Part shown: positions 18,853 through 27,864 of the stretch, piece after piece
How the letters are laid out: every line of letters starts with the position of its first letter
Numbering within the stretch: position 1 is the first letter of the stretch
From: an uncultured Collinsella sp.
GTDB taxonomy: Bacteria; Actinomycetota; Coriobacteriia; Coriobacteriales; Coriobacteriaceae
DNA length: 64,000 bases
Direction: 5' to 3'
Assembly (NCBI GenBank): GCA_902494195.1
Contig: CABUSH010000008.1
Span: 1 to 64,000 of the forward strand
Made by a program: the position numbers and the translations under genes
The notes under the pieces: model-generated
Database searches by the model: none
Seen by the model: only the letters and a program-made list of their open reading frames with translations
Told to the model about the DNA's origin: nothing

Positions 18853-20306
18853 CGAGCAATCGCCTTCTCAACGCATGCGACGAGCGTCGATGCCGCCGTC
18901 TCGATATCGCGGTCGCCCACAAGCGTGCGCACATCAAACAGAATGCGGTCGTGCGAGGTGCGCGTGACGACCGGCGTGTCGAAGTCCTGGACAAGCGAGC
19001 GCTTGAGCGCGTCGACGGACAGGCGCCCGTCGGCCGGGCAGACGGCCACGCACATCGTGGGCAGCTCCACGGTAGGCAGCGAGCCGCCGCCGGGAGTCGA
19101 CGACTCCTCGACGATTTCCACCTGCACGGCACACGGGCAGCCAGCCTTATCGAGGCCCGCCACCATCAGCTCGCGCAGTTTGCGTGCACGTCGCTCCAAA
19201 TGAGCCTGCGGCAGCGTAAGCATGCTGAGCACCGGAATATCGCGATGGGCAACATCGGCGCCGTCCATGTAGATACGCAGCGTGGCCTCGAGCGCCGACA
19301 GAGTCAGTTTGCCCGGACGCAGAGCGCGCATGAGCGGATGTGCACCGCAGGCCTTGACCAGGTCACGACGGCCCATGATAATGCCCGCCTGTGCGGCACC
19401 GAGCAGCTTATCGCCCGAGCACGACACCAGATCGAGCCCTGCCGAAACCGAAGCCGGCGTGGTTTCTTCGCCGCCGCGCACCAAGATGTCGTCGGGCAAC
19501 AGCGCGCCCGAGCCTTGGTCTTCATAGAACAGCAGGCCGTGCTTATGCGCCAGCGCGGCGAGCTCCCTTGAGCTCACTTCCTCGTGGAAACCCTCGATGC
19601 GATAGTTGGAAGGATGGACCTTAAGGATCATCGCCGTATCGGGCGTAATGGCGCGCTCGTAGTCGGCCAGGTGCGTGCGGTTGGTGGCACCGACCTCGAC
19701 GAGCTTGGCGCCCGAGGCCTCCATAACATCGGGAATGCGGAAGCTGCCGCCGATCTCGACAAGCTCGCCGCGGCTGACGATGACCTCCTTGCCTGCGGCA
19801 TGGGTAGCCAGCACCAGTAGCACGGCCGCCGCGTTGTTGTTGACGACGAGCGCGTCCTCGGCACCGGTAAGCGAGCGAATCAGTTGCGCGGCATGCTCCT
19901 TGCGCGACCCGCGCGAGCAGGTGTCCACGCTGTACTCGAGCGTGCTGTAGCCGCGCGCGACCTCGGCCACGGCCTTGGCGGCCGACTCCGCGAGCGGGGC
20001 TCGACCCAGATTGGTATGGATGACCACACCCGTGGCGTTGACGGCGGGACGCAGGCTCGGCAGCGCGGAGCGATGCGCACGCCACTCAATGGCCGTGGCC
20101 AGCTCGCGCTTAGAACGCGGAGCGGCACCGGCACGAATCGCGGCGCGCTCCTCGTCGAGCTCGGCCGTGACGGCGGCATGCACCACCGCATCGCAGGTCT
20201 CCCCCGCCGCCTTCACCACTGGCCACTCGGCAAGCAGCTCGTTGACGGAAGGAATGGCGCGCAGGCGGGCGCGCACCTCATCGGACATGTTCTGGCTATC
20301 GCTCAT
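18849..20306 (-). CDS. selA: L-seryl-tRNA(Sec) selenium transferase
   Basis: PLP enzyme converting Ser-tRNA(Sec) to Sec-tRNA(Sec) with selenophosphate. The 485-residue protein has the N-terminal tRNA-binding region (SVNELLAEWP) and the fold-type I core with VVIHTNLGRAPLAESA, NNNAAAVLLVL, YEDQGSGALLP and the PLP lysine in SCSGDKLLGAAQAG. Length is close to the usual 460-470. It is the upstream partner of selB. Confidence 0.96.
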   Translation of the reverse strand: MSDSQNMSDEVRARLRAIPSVNELLAEWPVVKAAGETCDAVVHAAVTAELDEERAAIRAGAAPRSKRELATAIEWRAHRSALPSLRPAVNATGVVIHTNLGRAPLAESAAKAVAEVARGYSTLEYSVDTCSRGSRKEHAAQLIRSLTGAEDALVVNNNAAAVLLVLATHAAGKEVIVSRGELVEIGGSFRIPDVMEASGAKLVEVGATNRTHLADYERAITPDTAMILKVHPSNYRIEGFHEEVSSRELAALAHKHGLLFYEDQGSGALLPDDILVRGGEETTPASVSAGLDLVSCSGDKLLGAAQAGIIMGRRDLVKACGAHPLMRALRPGKLTLSALEATLRIYMDGADVAHRDIPVLSMLTLPQAHLERRARKLRELMVAGLDKAGCPCAVQVEIVEESSTPGGGSLPTVELPTMCVAVCPADGRLSVDALKRSLVQDFDTPVVTRTSHDRILFDVRTLVGDRDIETAASTLVACVEKAIAR

Positions 20307-20381
20307 GTGCGGCCTTTCAATACCAAGGGCAGATCAGTCGGTCGTTCATCAAAAACCAGCCGAATCAATCTGTTGAATCAA

Positions 20382-22499
20382 TCAGTCGTTATTATCCTCG
20401 CGCGCCGTGATTTTTTCCACGCGAACGGCGTTTTCCTGGGTGAGCGCGGCACCCGTCAACGAGTCCCAACGCAACGGCGTATGGTCGAGCGGGCCCACGC
20501 CCAAGGCTTGAGCGCCACCGGCATCGGTGCCAAACGAACGCCCGCCGGGGGCGGCCGACGTAAAGATGCACGCCGGATGCAGATACGGCGTCGTCTCCAC
20601 GCGCACGCGGTCGCGGCCCATATCGCTCACGAGTTCGACGACCTCGCCGTCGGCGATGCCCATGTGCGCAGCAGCATCGGCATTCATCTGCACGGCATCC
20701 AGGTCCGATCCAGCCTCGGCGGCACCTTGGGCCGCGAGCCTGCGCGAGGTATGCGACTCAAAGGGACGGTTGCCGCTAATGAGGCGAAACATCCCCGGAC
20801 CGGGCTCCACCATGGGAGCGATCCAGTTGGGTACGCGACCCAGGCCGGCTCGTTCCCATACGTCACTTGCCAGCGCAATTTTGCCGCCATCCAAGGGAAT
20901 CGCCGGCTCGCCCGTACGCGACGGCAACGCAACACCCGTGTCGGCCCAGCCGCGCTCCTTGAGCTCGTCCAGATCGATCCCAAAAGGCGCCACCTGGGCA
21001 GCCGCCAGATCGTCAGACGTAAACCGGAAGTACTCGCCCACGCCACACGCCTGCGCCAGACCGGCAAAAATCTCCCGACCGGGACGTGTGTCGTCATGCT
21101 GCACGGTCAGCACGGCGTTGCGGTAGAACACGCGCGCGTCGTTGCGGCCCACGACCGTGCCCACGCCGCGGTCGGCCTCCAGATACGTCACATCGGGCAG
21201 CACGAAGTCAGAAGCACGCGCCGTCTCGGACCAGCGAATATCAATCGTCACGAGCAAGTCGAGCTGTTCCAGAATCGATAGCCACGCCCCGGCGTTGCCA
21301 TAGCCCGCGCCGGGATTGCTGGCGTAAACGATCAGCCCGCGCAAATCGCCGGCAAGAATCGACTGACCGATGGTCGTGCACAGGCCGCGCACCGGATCGA
21401 CCAGTGGATAGCGTTCGGACCCCAACTTAGGCTCACGCGGCACCGGCGGCGTCGCGAAACGCACAGGGTCCAAGTCGCCCAGTACAAGCGGTGTGGGAGG
21501 ATTGAGCGCGCCGCCCGCATGCCCGATACAGCCCAGCAGCACATCGACCAGACAAATCGCACGCGCGGTCTGGGTGCTATTGGCATACGCGATACCGATG
21601 CCACCATGAAAGCCAGCGTCCACCACCGCAGCAGGCGCCGCGGCAGCCAAATCTCGCGCAGTCACACGGATATCGTCCGCCGGCACGTCGCACATCGACT
21701 CGACCCACTCGGGCGTCCAAGCACGGGCCGCCTGCGCTAGCTCGTCAAAGCCCGTGGTAAAGCGGGTCACGAACTCGTGGTCATACAGGTCCTCGGCAAT
21801 CAAGACATGGGCAATACCCAACAGCAGCGCCAAGTCGCAGCCCGGGCGCACGCGGAGCCAGCGATCGGCAAGCGCAGCCGAACCACTGCGCCGGGGGTCG
21901 ACCACGATGATCTTCGCCCCGCGCCGGCGCGCATCGTTGAGCGCATCGACGGCCCCCATCGTCGATGAATCGACGATGGAACGCCCCAGGTACATGATGC
22001 AGTCGGTATGCGCCAGGTCGGAGGCGGGGCTGTAGCCCAAGCTGTGCTCCCAACCGGTAAGTCGGCTTACCTCGCAGGCGCCATCGGCACCGTACACATT
22101 AGGCGAGCCCAGCGCATGCATAAAGCGATACGCCCAGTAGCGGTCGAACGAGGGCACGCCGAGCGTCATGCCCAGCGCACGAGGCCCGCGCTCGTCAACA
22201 ATCCCCAAAAGGCGCTCGGCAATCTGGGCAAACGCCTCGTCCCAGGTAATCGCATCGAACCCCGAGCCATCCTGGCGGCGACGCATGGGGTGCACAATGC
22301 GATCGCGTTCGTCAAACGGCATTGCCAGGCGATGCCGTCCGCGGGCGCAGAGGGCACGCGCCGCGCACGGATGCCCCGGCACCGGCAACTCGGCCACCAC
22401 GTGACCGTCCTCAACGCGTGCCGCAAAGGCGCAATCGGCATAGCATCCCCCGCATGTGGTCACCACAGCGCGACCGTCACGCTCCACAGCAGATGCCAT
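20382..22499 (-). CDS. Molybdopterin oxidoreductase of the DMSO reductase family (Cys type)
   Basis: Bis-MGD enzyme of about 705 residues. The N-terminal [4Fe-4S] motif is visible as TTCGGCYADCAF near 14-25 with a later CARGR. The Mo-ligand position reads GACEVSRLTGWEHSLG, so the ligand is Cys, not Sec. It has the cofactor-binding segments IIVVDPRRSGSAALAD and ETARASDFVLPDVTYLE and a C-terminal molydopterin-dinucleotide binding domain. ATG 22499 follows AAAGGGGTAATCGAG. It sits between the focA terminator and selA, with no small Fe-S or membrane subunit beside it, and no Tat signal is seen. The substrate is unknown; formate or a thiosulfate/polysulfide-like compound are possibilities. Confidence 0.85.
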   Translation of the reverse strand: MASAVERDGRAVVTTCGGCYADCAFAARVEDGHVVAELPVPGHPCAARALCARGRHRLAMPFDERDRIVHPMRRRQDGSGFDAITWDEAFAQIAERLLGIVDERGPRALGMTLGVPSFDRYWAYRFMHALGSPNVYGADGACEVSRLTGWEHSLGYSPASDLAHTDCIMYLGRSIVDSSTMGAVDALNDARRRGAKIIVVDPRRSGSAALADRWLRVRPGCDLALLLGIAHVLIAEDLYDHEFVTRFTTGFDELAQAARAWTPEWVESMCDVPADDIRVTARDLAAAAPAAVVDAGFHGGIGIAYANSTQTARAICLVDVLLGCIGHAGGALNPPTPLVLGDLDPVRFATPPVPREPKLGSERYPLVDPVRGLCTTIGQSILAGDLRGLIVYASNPGAGYGNAGAWLSILEQLDLLVTIDIRWSETARASDFVLPDVTYLEADRGVGTVVGRNDARVFYRNAVLTVQHDDTRPGREIFAGLAQACGVGEYFRFTSDDLAAAQVAPFGIDLDELKERGWADTGVALPSRTGEPAIPLDGGKIALASDVWERAGLGRVPNWIAPMVEPGPGMFRLISGNRPFESHTSRRLAAQGAAEAGSDLDAVQMNADAAAHMGIADGEVVELVSDMGRDRVRVETTPYLHPACIFTSAAPGGRSFGTDAGGAQALGVGPLDHTPLRWDSLTGAALTQENAVRVEKITAREDNND

Positions 22500-22562
22500 C
22501 TCGATTACCCCTTTCACCAGCCAAACACAACAGACCAACAGGCCAACAACAAACCCCAGACC

Positions 22563-22599
22563 AAAAAAGCCTCCCGCACGGCAACGCCCCGCGGGAGGC
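22563..22599 (-). terminator. Terminator of the formate hydrogenlyase operon
   Basis: GCCTCCCGC and GCGGGAGGC (22569-22577/22591-22599) form a perfect 9-bp stem followed on the minus strand by TTTTTT, 22 nt after the focA stop codon. It marks the end of the hydN-to-focA unit. Confidence 0.92.
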
Positions 22600-22621
22600 T
22601 CAACAACCAGCGAGCAGCCCT

Positions 22622-23461
22622 TTACGCCTCGGACTTCTTGGCATAGATAAACCAGTAGCCGAGCGCGACCAGAACCGCGCCGCCCACGATGTTGCCCAGC
22701 GTGGCGACCGAAAGGTTCATCGCCATGCCCGCAACATTGAGCGCATCGGCGCCGGCGACGTCGGCACCGTAGCCGCACGCATGCATCACGGCACCCATGG
22801 GCAAAAAGTACATGTTGGCGACACAGTGCTCAAAACCGCAGGCCACAAAGGCGGCGATGGGCAGCAAAATGCCCACAACCTTATCGACCACGGTCTTGCC
22901 GGCGGTACCGATCCACACGGCCAGGCACACAAAGATGTTGCACAGGATGCCACGGAAGAAGATCGTCACCCAGTCGATTGTCACCTTGCCGGCGGCGACA
23001 CTCACCATGGAATTGGCGACCGCCTCGCCGTTGAGCTTGTAAATGCCGGCCATGTACACCAAAAAGACGATGAACAGGGCACCGACAAAGTTACCGACCC
23101 ATACGACGACCCAGGCCTTGAGCATCTGGACCAGCGTGATCTTTTTGCTCTTGAGCGCGCAGACCATGAGCGAGTTACCGGTGAACAGCTCGGCGCCGCA
23201 AATCAGTACCAGAACCAAGCCCAGGCAAAAGCACAGGCCGCCCACGACGCGCTGGGCGCCCCAGCCCAGCGTGCTATCGCTCAAGAACACGGTAAAGAAC
23301 AGGCCGCCGAAGGCGATGAACGCACCGGCGAACATTGCCAACAGAAAGGCCTTAGCGACCGGCAGGTTAGCCTTGGTCACGCCGGCGACCTCGGTCTTGG
23401 CCTCGATCGCGGCGGGCGCCAGGCAATCGGGAGCGGGATACTCCACCTTGGAATCTGCCAT
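22622..23461 (-). CDS. focA: Formate/nitrite transporter family channel, probably formate (FocA/FdhC type)
   Basis: Pentameric inner-membrane channel of the FNT family, here presumably importing formate for FdhF or balancing it across the membrane. The protein of about 279 residues has six hydrophobic segments, the FNT signature GAELFTGNSLMV and the central histidine loop GFEHCVANMYF. ATG 23461 (MADSKVEYPAPD) is preceded by AAGGAAAGAAG. It is the last gene of the Hyf operon, 39 nt after hycI, which argues for formate rather than nitrite as substrate. Confidence 0.88.
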   Translation of the reverse strand: MADSKVEYPAPDCLAPAAIEAKTEVAGVTKANLPVAKAFLLAMFAGAFIAFGGLFFTVFLSDSTLGWGAQRVVGGLCFCLGLVLVLICGAELFTGNSLMVCALKSKKITLVQMLKAWVVVWVGNFVGALFIVFLVYMAGIYKLNGEAVANSMVSVAAGKVTIDWVTIFFRGILCNIFVCLAVWIGTAGKTVVDKVVGILLPIAAFVACGFEHCVANMYFLPMGAVMHACGYGADVAGADALNVAGMAMNLSVATLGNIVGGAVLVALGYWFIYAKKSEA

Positions 23462-23500
23462 GTCAATCACTTCTTTCCTAACAAAATGGAACAAGTGCTC

Positions 23501-24004
23501 CTACTGCTCTTGCCCCAAGCGGACAAAGCGGGAAAAGTCGTTGGCGGCCACGGCGTCGTACACGGCGTCCACGGCGTCAAAGACTTCCGGGGACATGGGG
23601 TTGTAGAACTCCGTGTCGCCCGGCTGAATTCCGACGAAGACGATATCATCGCACGATTGCTCAATCTCTTCGATCAGAATCGACAAGGGAAGCGAATGCG
23701 TGGTGAACATCGACTTGCGGGCCACATCACGTTTGTCGAGCAAGCGGATGGCGCCGACGGGCAGCGCCATGTCGGCGGCATCAACCAAAACCAAACGCGG
23801 CGGACGCTCGCGCTTGACCTCGATGATGTCATCCTCGGGCGTTTGGCCTCCGTCGATGGTGTACCAACCGGCGATGGGCGCGTCCTCCATCTTTTTGGAG
23901 AGCACGGGGCCGGCGGCATCGTCGGCACGCAGCACGCTTCCCGCCGTGAGCACGATACCCGCAAACGGGGCGCCGTTCACACGTCCATCCACAACGCGAC
24001 CCAT
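23501..24004 (-). CDS. hycI: Hydrogenase maturation protease HycI
   Basis: Endopeptidase of the HyaD/HycI family that removes the C-terminal peptide of the [NiFe] large subunit after nickel insertion. The 167-residue protein has the family core VLTAGSVLRADDAAGP, the second acidic residue in VLVDAADM and the histidine-containing FTTHSLPLSIL. Its ATG overlaps the hycH stop by one base (TAATG). Its target is presumably HyfG, which has a 44-residue extension past the last cysteine ligand. Confidence 0.92.
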   Translation of the reverse strand: MGRVVDGRVNGAPFAGIVLTAGSVLRADDAAGPVLSKKMEDAPIAGWYTIDGGQTPEDDIIEVKRERPPRLVLVDAADMALPVGAIRLLDKRDVARKSMFTTHSLPLSILIEEIEQSCDDIVFVGIQPGDTEFYNPMSPEVFDAVDAVYDAVAANDFSRFVRLGQEQ

Positions 24005-24585
24005 TACTGCAACCTCCCCGTCAGATACACGCCCGACACATCGCGCACGCGCTCAACCAGATCGCGAAACTTCATTAAGAACGCGACCTGCTGGGCATGC
24101 AGGCCAAAGTCGTCATCGAACACCGAGATGCCGGCCTTGGCAGAACCGCGAAAACCGCGCTCGTCGAGCAGCGCATCGCAGGCCTCGAGCAGCGACGGCA
24201 CCGCCGCCTTATCGAGCTGGCACTCACCAAAGGAGCGAATGGCCTCAAACTTGGTCTTGGCCTCCCCCTCCGGCAGCGCGTCGACGAGCGAATAGAACAC
24301 GTTCACCGGCACCGACAGGCGCGGCTCAAAGCAGTCGAGCACGCCGGTGTGGTGGCCCACGGCGAGCGTGTAGTACAGCACGTCGCAGGCCTCCTGGGGA
24401 ACGTCTTCCTCGGTCTCCACAAACTTACGCGTGAGCTCATAGAAGACCACCTGGTCGGGAGCGTGGCCCAGGCAGGGGTCGGCGACGCCCTCGGCGGCCT
24501 CGTCGCTTGCGCGCGAGGCATCGCCAAAAGAGCCGCCGAGCATGCCGGGGCCCGCAAAGTAACCAGAGCGGTCCGTGAGCTCCAT
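24004..24585 (-). CDS. hycH: Formate hydrogenlyase maturation protein HycH
   Basis: Accessory protein of the HycH family needed for assembly of the formate hydrogenlyase hydrogenase; no catalytic activity is known. The 193-residue protein includes the HycH-like segments VVFYELTRKFVE, LYYTLAVGHHTGVLDCF and the conserved C-terminus LMKFRDLVERVR. It directly abuts hyfI and overlaps hycI by one base, so it belongs to the same operon. Confidence 0.85.
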   Translation of the reverse strand: MELTDRSGYFAGPGMLGGSFGDASRASDEAAEGVADPCLGHAPDQVVFYELTRKFVETEEDVPQEACDVLYYTLAVGHHTGVLDCFEPRLSVPVNVFYSLVDALPEGEAKTKFEAIRSFGECQLDKAAVPSLLEACDALLDERGFRGSAKAGISVFDDDFGLHAQQVAFLMKFRDLVERVRDVSGVYLTGRLQ

Positions 24586-25368
24586 CTAGCGACCTCCGGC
24601 CAGCACCAGATCCTGCAGCGCCGAGTAGACCTCAACGCGGCGCGGATCGTCCTGCTTGTCGATAAGCAGCGCCATGGCACCGCGGATATCGCCCTTGGGC
24701 GCGCCCTCGAGCGTATCCATAAACTCGTTGGCCAGGTCGCGGCCGTAACGGTAGCCGCTCATGGCGCGAGCCTCGCGCTCGATGGCAACGCGCAGCTTGT
24801 ACGGCACGCCGGGGTGCAGGATATCGGCCTGCTCGCCGGCGGCCTCCACCGTGGTCTCGGCATGGAGCTTTTGGTCCAGCAGACCGAGCGCCATGGCAAA
24901 GCCGTAGATGGTCTGCGCGGGGCTGGGCGGGCAGCCGGGGATGTAGACATCGACCGGCAAGATCTTGTCCGTGCCGCCCCAGACGCAGTAGTTGTCGTAG
25001 AAGATACCGCCGGTGCAGCCGCACGCGCCATAGGACACCACGATCTTGGGATCGGGTGCGGCCTCAAAGGCGCGCAGGGCCGGCATGCGCATGGCACGCG
25101 TCACGGCACCGGTGTACAGCAGTACGTCGGCGTGACGGGGCGAGGGCACGACCTTGATGCCAAAGCGCTCGACGTCGAAGACGGGCGTGATGGAACCGAA
25201 GATCTCGATCTCGCAGCCGTTGCAGCCGCCGCAGTCGACGCGGTAGACGTACACCGAGCGCTTGATCTTCTTAAGAAGGGTCGCCTTGGCCTTCTCGATG
25301 CTCTCGTCGAGCTCGATCTTGGTCGGGCGGTACTGAAGCCGCTCGGGCAAAAGCGTGGGTTCGGCCAT
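24586..25368 (-). CDS. hyfI: Hydrogenase-4 small subunit (HyfI, NuoB-like)
   Basis: Electron-transfer small subunit of the group 4 [NiFe] hydrogenase, binding the proximal [4Fe-4S] cluster. The 260-residue protein contains CGGCNGCEIE (about 46-55), SYGACGCTGGIF and VYIPGCPPSPAQTIYG, the cysteine pattern shared with NuoB and HycG. It has an N-terminal extension of about 40 residues and a C-terminal extension as in E. coli HyfI (252 residues). Contacts HyfG and HyfH in the cytoplasmic arm. Confidence 0.94.
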   Translation of the reverse strand: MAEPTLLPERLQYRPTKIELDESIEKAKATLLKKIKRSVYVYRVDCGGCNGCEIEIFGSITPVFDVERFGIKVVPSPRHADVLLYTGAVTRAMRMPALRAFEAAPDPKIVVSYGACGCTGGIFYDNYCVWGGTDKILPVDVYIPGCPPSPAQTIYGFAMALGLLDQKLHAETTVEAAGEQADILHPGVPYKLRVAIEREARAMSGYRYGRDLANEFMDTLEGAPKGDIRGAMALLIDKQDDPRRVEVYSALQDLVLAGGR

Positions 25369-25370
25369 GG

Positions 25371-26087
25371 TTACTCCTCCTTCTTGTCTAGATCCATGAT
25401 AATGCCCTCGACCGGCGCGGGACCTGCGGGGATCTCGGGCGCATCGGGGTTGAGCTCACGGTCGACATACTCCGGGTTCACGCCGTGGCCGCCCAGATAC
25501 TCCATGCCGGGGCCCTGGGGCTCACCGGACGCAAGCGTCTCGTTGGCAGCCATGCCGCGCGCGTTGCCGGTCTTTACGGCCGAGGCGGCGCGCAGGGCGT
25601 CGAGCTCGCGCTTGCACTCCTGGCACATACCGACGGTACGGGCGGCCTGCTCGGCCTCCATGCCGCCGGCCTTTTGCAGCAGGCGCTTGGCGTAGTCGAT
25701 CTCCTTGTGCGGGGCAAACGGATTGCCGCAGCGCGAGCAGTGCTCGAGCGTGTAGACGCTCTTGCTGGTGAGGTCGTCCTTGCTCATGACGGCCAGCTCA
25801 AACTCCTCGGTGAGCTTGATGGCCTCCATGGGGCAGGCTTCCTCGCAGCGGCCGCAAAAGATGCAGCGGCCGTAGTCGATCGACCAGGTGATGGTATCGG
25901 CCGAAAGGTCGGTGTCCATGCGAATGGCATCGGCCGGGCACGCCACGCCACAGGCGCCGCAGGCAATGCAGAGCTCTGAGTCGTGCTCGGGCTTGCCGCG
26001 CATGTCCTTGTTGGTGGGGAACGGCGCAAACGGGTACTTGACCGTCGCGTCGCCGGCCTTGGCGTTAACCTTCCAAAGCTTCAGCAT
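25371..26087 (-). CDS. hyfH: Hydrogenase-4 ferredoxin-like subunit (HyfH)
   Basis: Two-[4Fe-4S] polyferredoxin linking formate dehydrogenase electrons to the hydrogenase module (NuoI-like). The 238-residue protein has CIACGACGVACP and CIFCGRCEEACP in the first 90 residues, then two further Cys pairs (HCSRCGNPF, MCQECKREL) also found in the HycF/HyfH group. The C-terminus is about 55 residues longer than E. coli HyfH (181) and is rich in Gly, Pro and Glu. ATG 26087 lies one base after the hyfG stop. Confidence 0.92.
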   Translation of the reverse strand: MLKLWKVNAKAGDATVKYPFAPFPTNKDMRGKPEHDSELCIACGACGVACPADAIRMDTDLSADTITWSIDYGRCIFCGRCEEACPMEAIKLTEEFELAVMSKDDLTSKSVYTLEHCSRCGNPFAPHKEIDYAKRLLQKAGGMEAEQAARTVGMCQECKRELDALRAASAVKTGNARGMAANETLASGEPQGPGMEYLGGHGVNPEYVDRELNPDAPEIPAGPAPVEGIIMDLDKKEE

Positions 26088-26088
26088 A

Positions 26089-27861
26089 TTAGAGCGCCTC
26101 CTCATCGAGCGGAGCGGCCACGGTGCCCTCGCCCGCAAGCGGCGACTTGTCGCGCCAGACGTTTTCGAACTGCTCCTTGTCGAGCACATGGTCGCGCTTG
26201 GCGGCGACGTCGGTCACCGTCACGCGGTCGGTGCAGGAGTAGCACGGGTCCAGCGAACCGACGATCAGCGCCGCGTCGCCCACGGTGTTGCCGCGGAACA
26301 TGTAGCGCAGGACCGGCCAGTTGCTGTACGTGGCGGCCTTGGCGCGCCAGCGGTAGCACTTCTGGTTGTTGCCGAGCATCGCCCAGTGCACGTCCTCGCC
26401 GCGCGGCGCCTCGGTGGCGCCGATGGCGTACTTGTGCGGGGTGTACTCCCAATCCGTTGTGAGGATGGGGCCCGACGGGCAGTTCTCGAGCATGGTCTCG
26501 ATCATGTCGATCGAATCGTAGACCTCCTGGATACGCACGGCGGTACGGCCGAAGGCGTCGCAGGTGTCGGCCGTGGCGGCGTGCATCTTCATGACGTCCG
26601 GATCGAGGTAACCGTCGAAGGGATGGTCGAAGCGCACGTCGCGGGCATAGCCCGAACCACGCATGAGCGGGCCGACCGGCGAAAAGTCGCGGGCGATCTT
26701 ACGATCGAGAATGCCGATGCCGCTCGTGCGCTCAATAAAGTTGGGCGTGGAGAGCAAAACGTCGACGAGCTCCTGGACCTCGGAGCGCAGCTGGTGGATG
26801 GTCGTGAGCGTGGAGAGCTTCTGCTCGGCCAAGATGTCGCGACGCACGCCACCGATCACATTGAGGCCATAGGTCTTGCGGTGACCGCTGAGTTTCTCGG
26901 CCAGGTCCATGGACTTCTCGCGAACGCGGAAGAACTGCTGGAAGCCGGAATCGAAGCCGGTGTAGTGCGATGCGAGGCCAATGTTGAGCAGGTGCGAGTG
27001 CAGGCGCTCGACCTCGAGCATGATGGCGCGGATGTACTGCGCGCGCGGCGGGACGTGAATGCCCTGGGCGCGCTCGACAGCCTCGGCGTAGGCCACCGAG
27101 TGGGCGCAGCCGCAAATACCGCAGATACGGTCGGCAAGGAACGTCACGGCGTCATAGTTCAGGCGCGTCTCGGCGACCTTCTCCATACCGCGATGCACGT
27201 AGAACAGGCGGTAGTCGGCGTCGACGATCGTCTCGCCCTCCACGAACAGGCGGAAGTGGCCGGGCTCGTCGGAGGTGATGTGCAGCGGTCCCATGGGGAC
27301 GAGCGTGGTCTCCTTGCCCTTGGTGTCGGCCAAGAATTCGTAGTTTTCCATGTCGCTCGCGGGGGCGGGGCGGAAACGGTAATCCATCGAATCCTTGCGC
27401 AACGGGTACAGCCCGCTGGGCCAATCGTCGGGAAGCACCAGGCGACGGCGGTCGGGCAGACCCTCGGGAATCAGGCCGAACATATCGCGCAGCTCGCGCT
27501 CGCCCCACACGCAGGCGGGGACAAACGGGGTCACGCTCGGGAACGTCATCTTGGCGGGGTCGACCTCGGCACGGACGGTCACCCAGCCGGGGTCCTCGCC
27601 CTCCATGGAGATGACGTAGTACACGGCGTAACGGCCGCATAGGCTGCGCTCGTCGTTGCCGACAATCACGGGAATCCAGCCGTAGCGCTCGTAGTACAGG
27701 TAGTGGACGGCCTCGGGCAGACGGTCCAGCTTGACGGTGATCGTCAGCTGGTCCTCGCACTGCCACTCGACCTTCTCGATAGCGCCCGGCACTGCGGCGC
27801 GCAGGGCCTCGACATGGCTCTCGCAGCGGCGGGCATACACCTTGTTCTCAGTTTCAATCAT
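26089..27861 (-). CDS. hyfG: Hydrogenase-4 large subunit, fused NuoC/NuoD-like (HyfG)
   Basis: Catalytic [NiFe] subunit producing H2. The first ~170 residues match the 30-kDa (NuoC-like) domain (CVWGERELRDMFGLIPEG). The rest is the large-subunit fold with the N-terminal cysteine pair in DRICGICGCAHS and the C-terminal pair in LDPCYSCTDR near 540. A 44-residue tail follows that Arg and should be removed by HycI at the DPCxxCTDR site. At 590 residues it is slightly longer than E. coli HyfG/HycE. Cytoplasmic, attached to the membrane arm through HyfC. Confidence 0.95.
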   Translation of the reverse strand: MIETENKVYARRCESHVEALRAAVPGAIEKVEWQCEDQLTITVKLDRLPEAVHYLYYERYGWIPVIVGNDERSLCGRYAVYYVISMEGEDPGWVTVRAEVDPAKMTFPSVTPFVPACVWGERELRDMFGLIPEGLPDRRRLVLPDDWPSGLYPLRKDSMDYRFRPAPASDMENYEFLADTKGKETTLVPMGPLHITSDEPGHFRLFVEGETIVDADYRLFYVHRGMEKVAETRLNYDAVTFLADRICGICGCAHSVAYAEAVERAQGIHVPPRAQYIRAIMLEVERLHSHLLNIGLASHYTGFDSGFQQFFRVREKSMDLAEKLSGHRKTYGLNVIGGVRRDILAEQKLSTLTTIHQLRSEVQELVDVLLSTPNFIERTSGIGILDRKIARDFSPVGPLMRGSGYARDVRFDHPFDGYLDPDVMKMHAATADTCDAFGRTAVRIQEVYDSIDMIETMLENCPSGPILTTDWEYTPHKYAIGATEAPRGEDVHWAMLGNNQKCYRWRAKAATYSNWPVLRYMFRGNTVGDAALIVGSLDPCYSCTDRVTVTDVAAKRDHVLDKEQFENVWRDKSPLAGEGTVAAPLDEEAL

Positions 27862-27864
27862 TCG

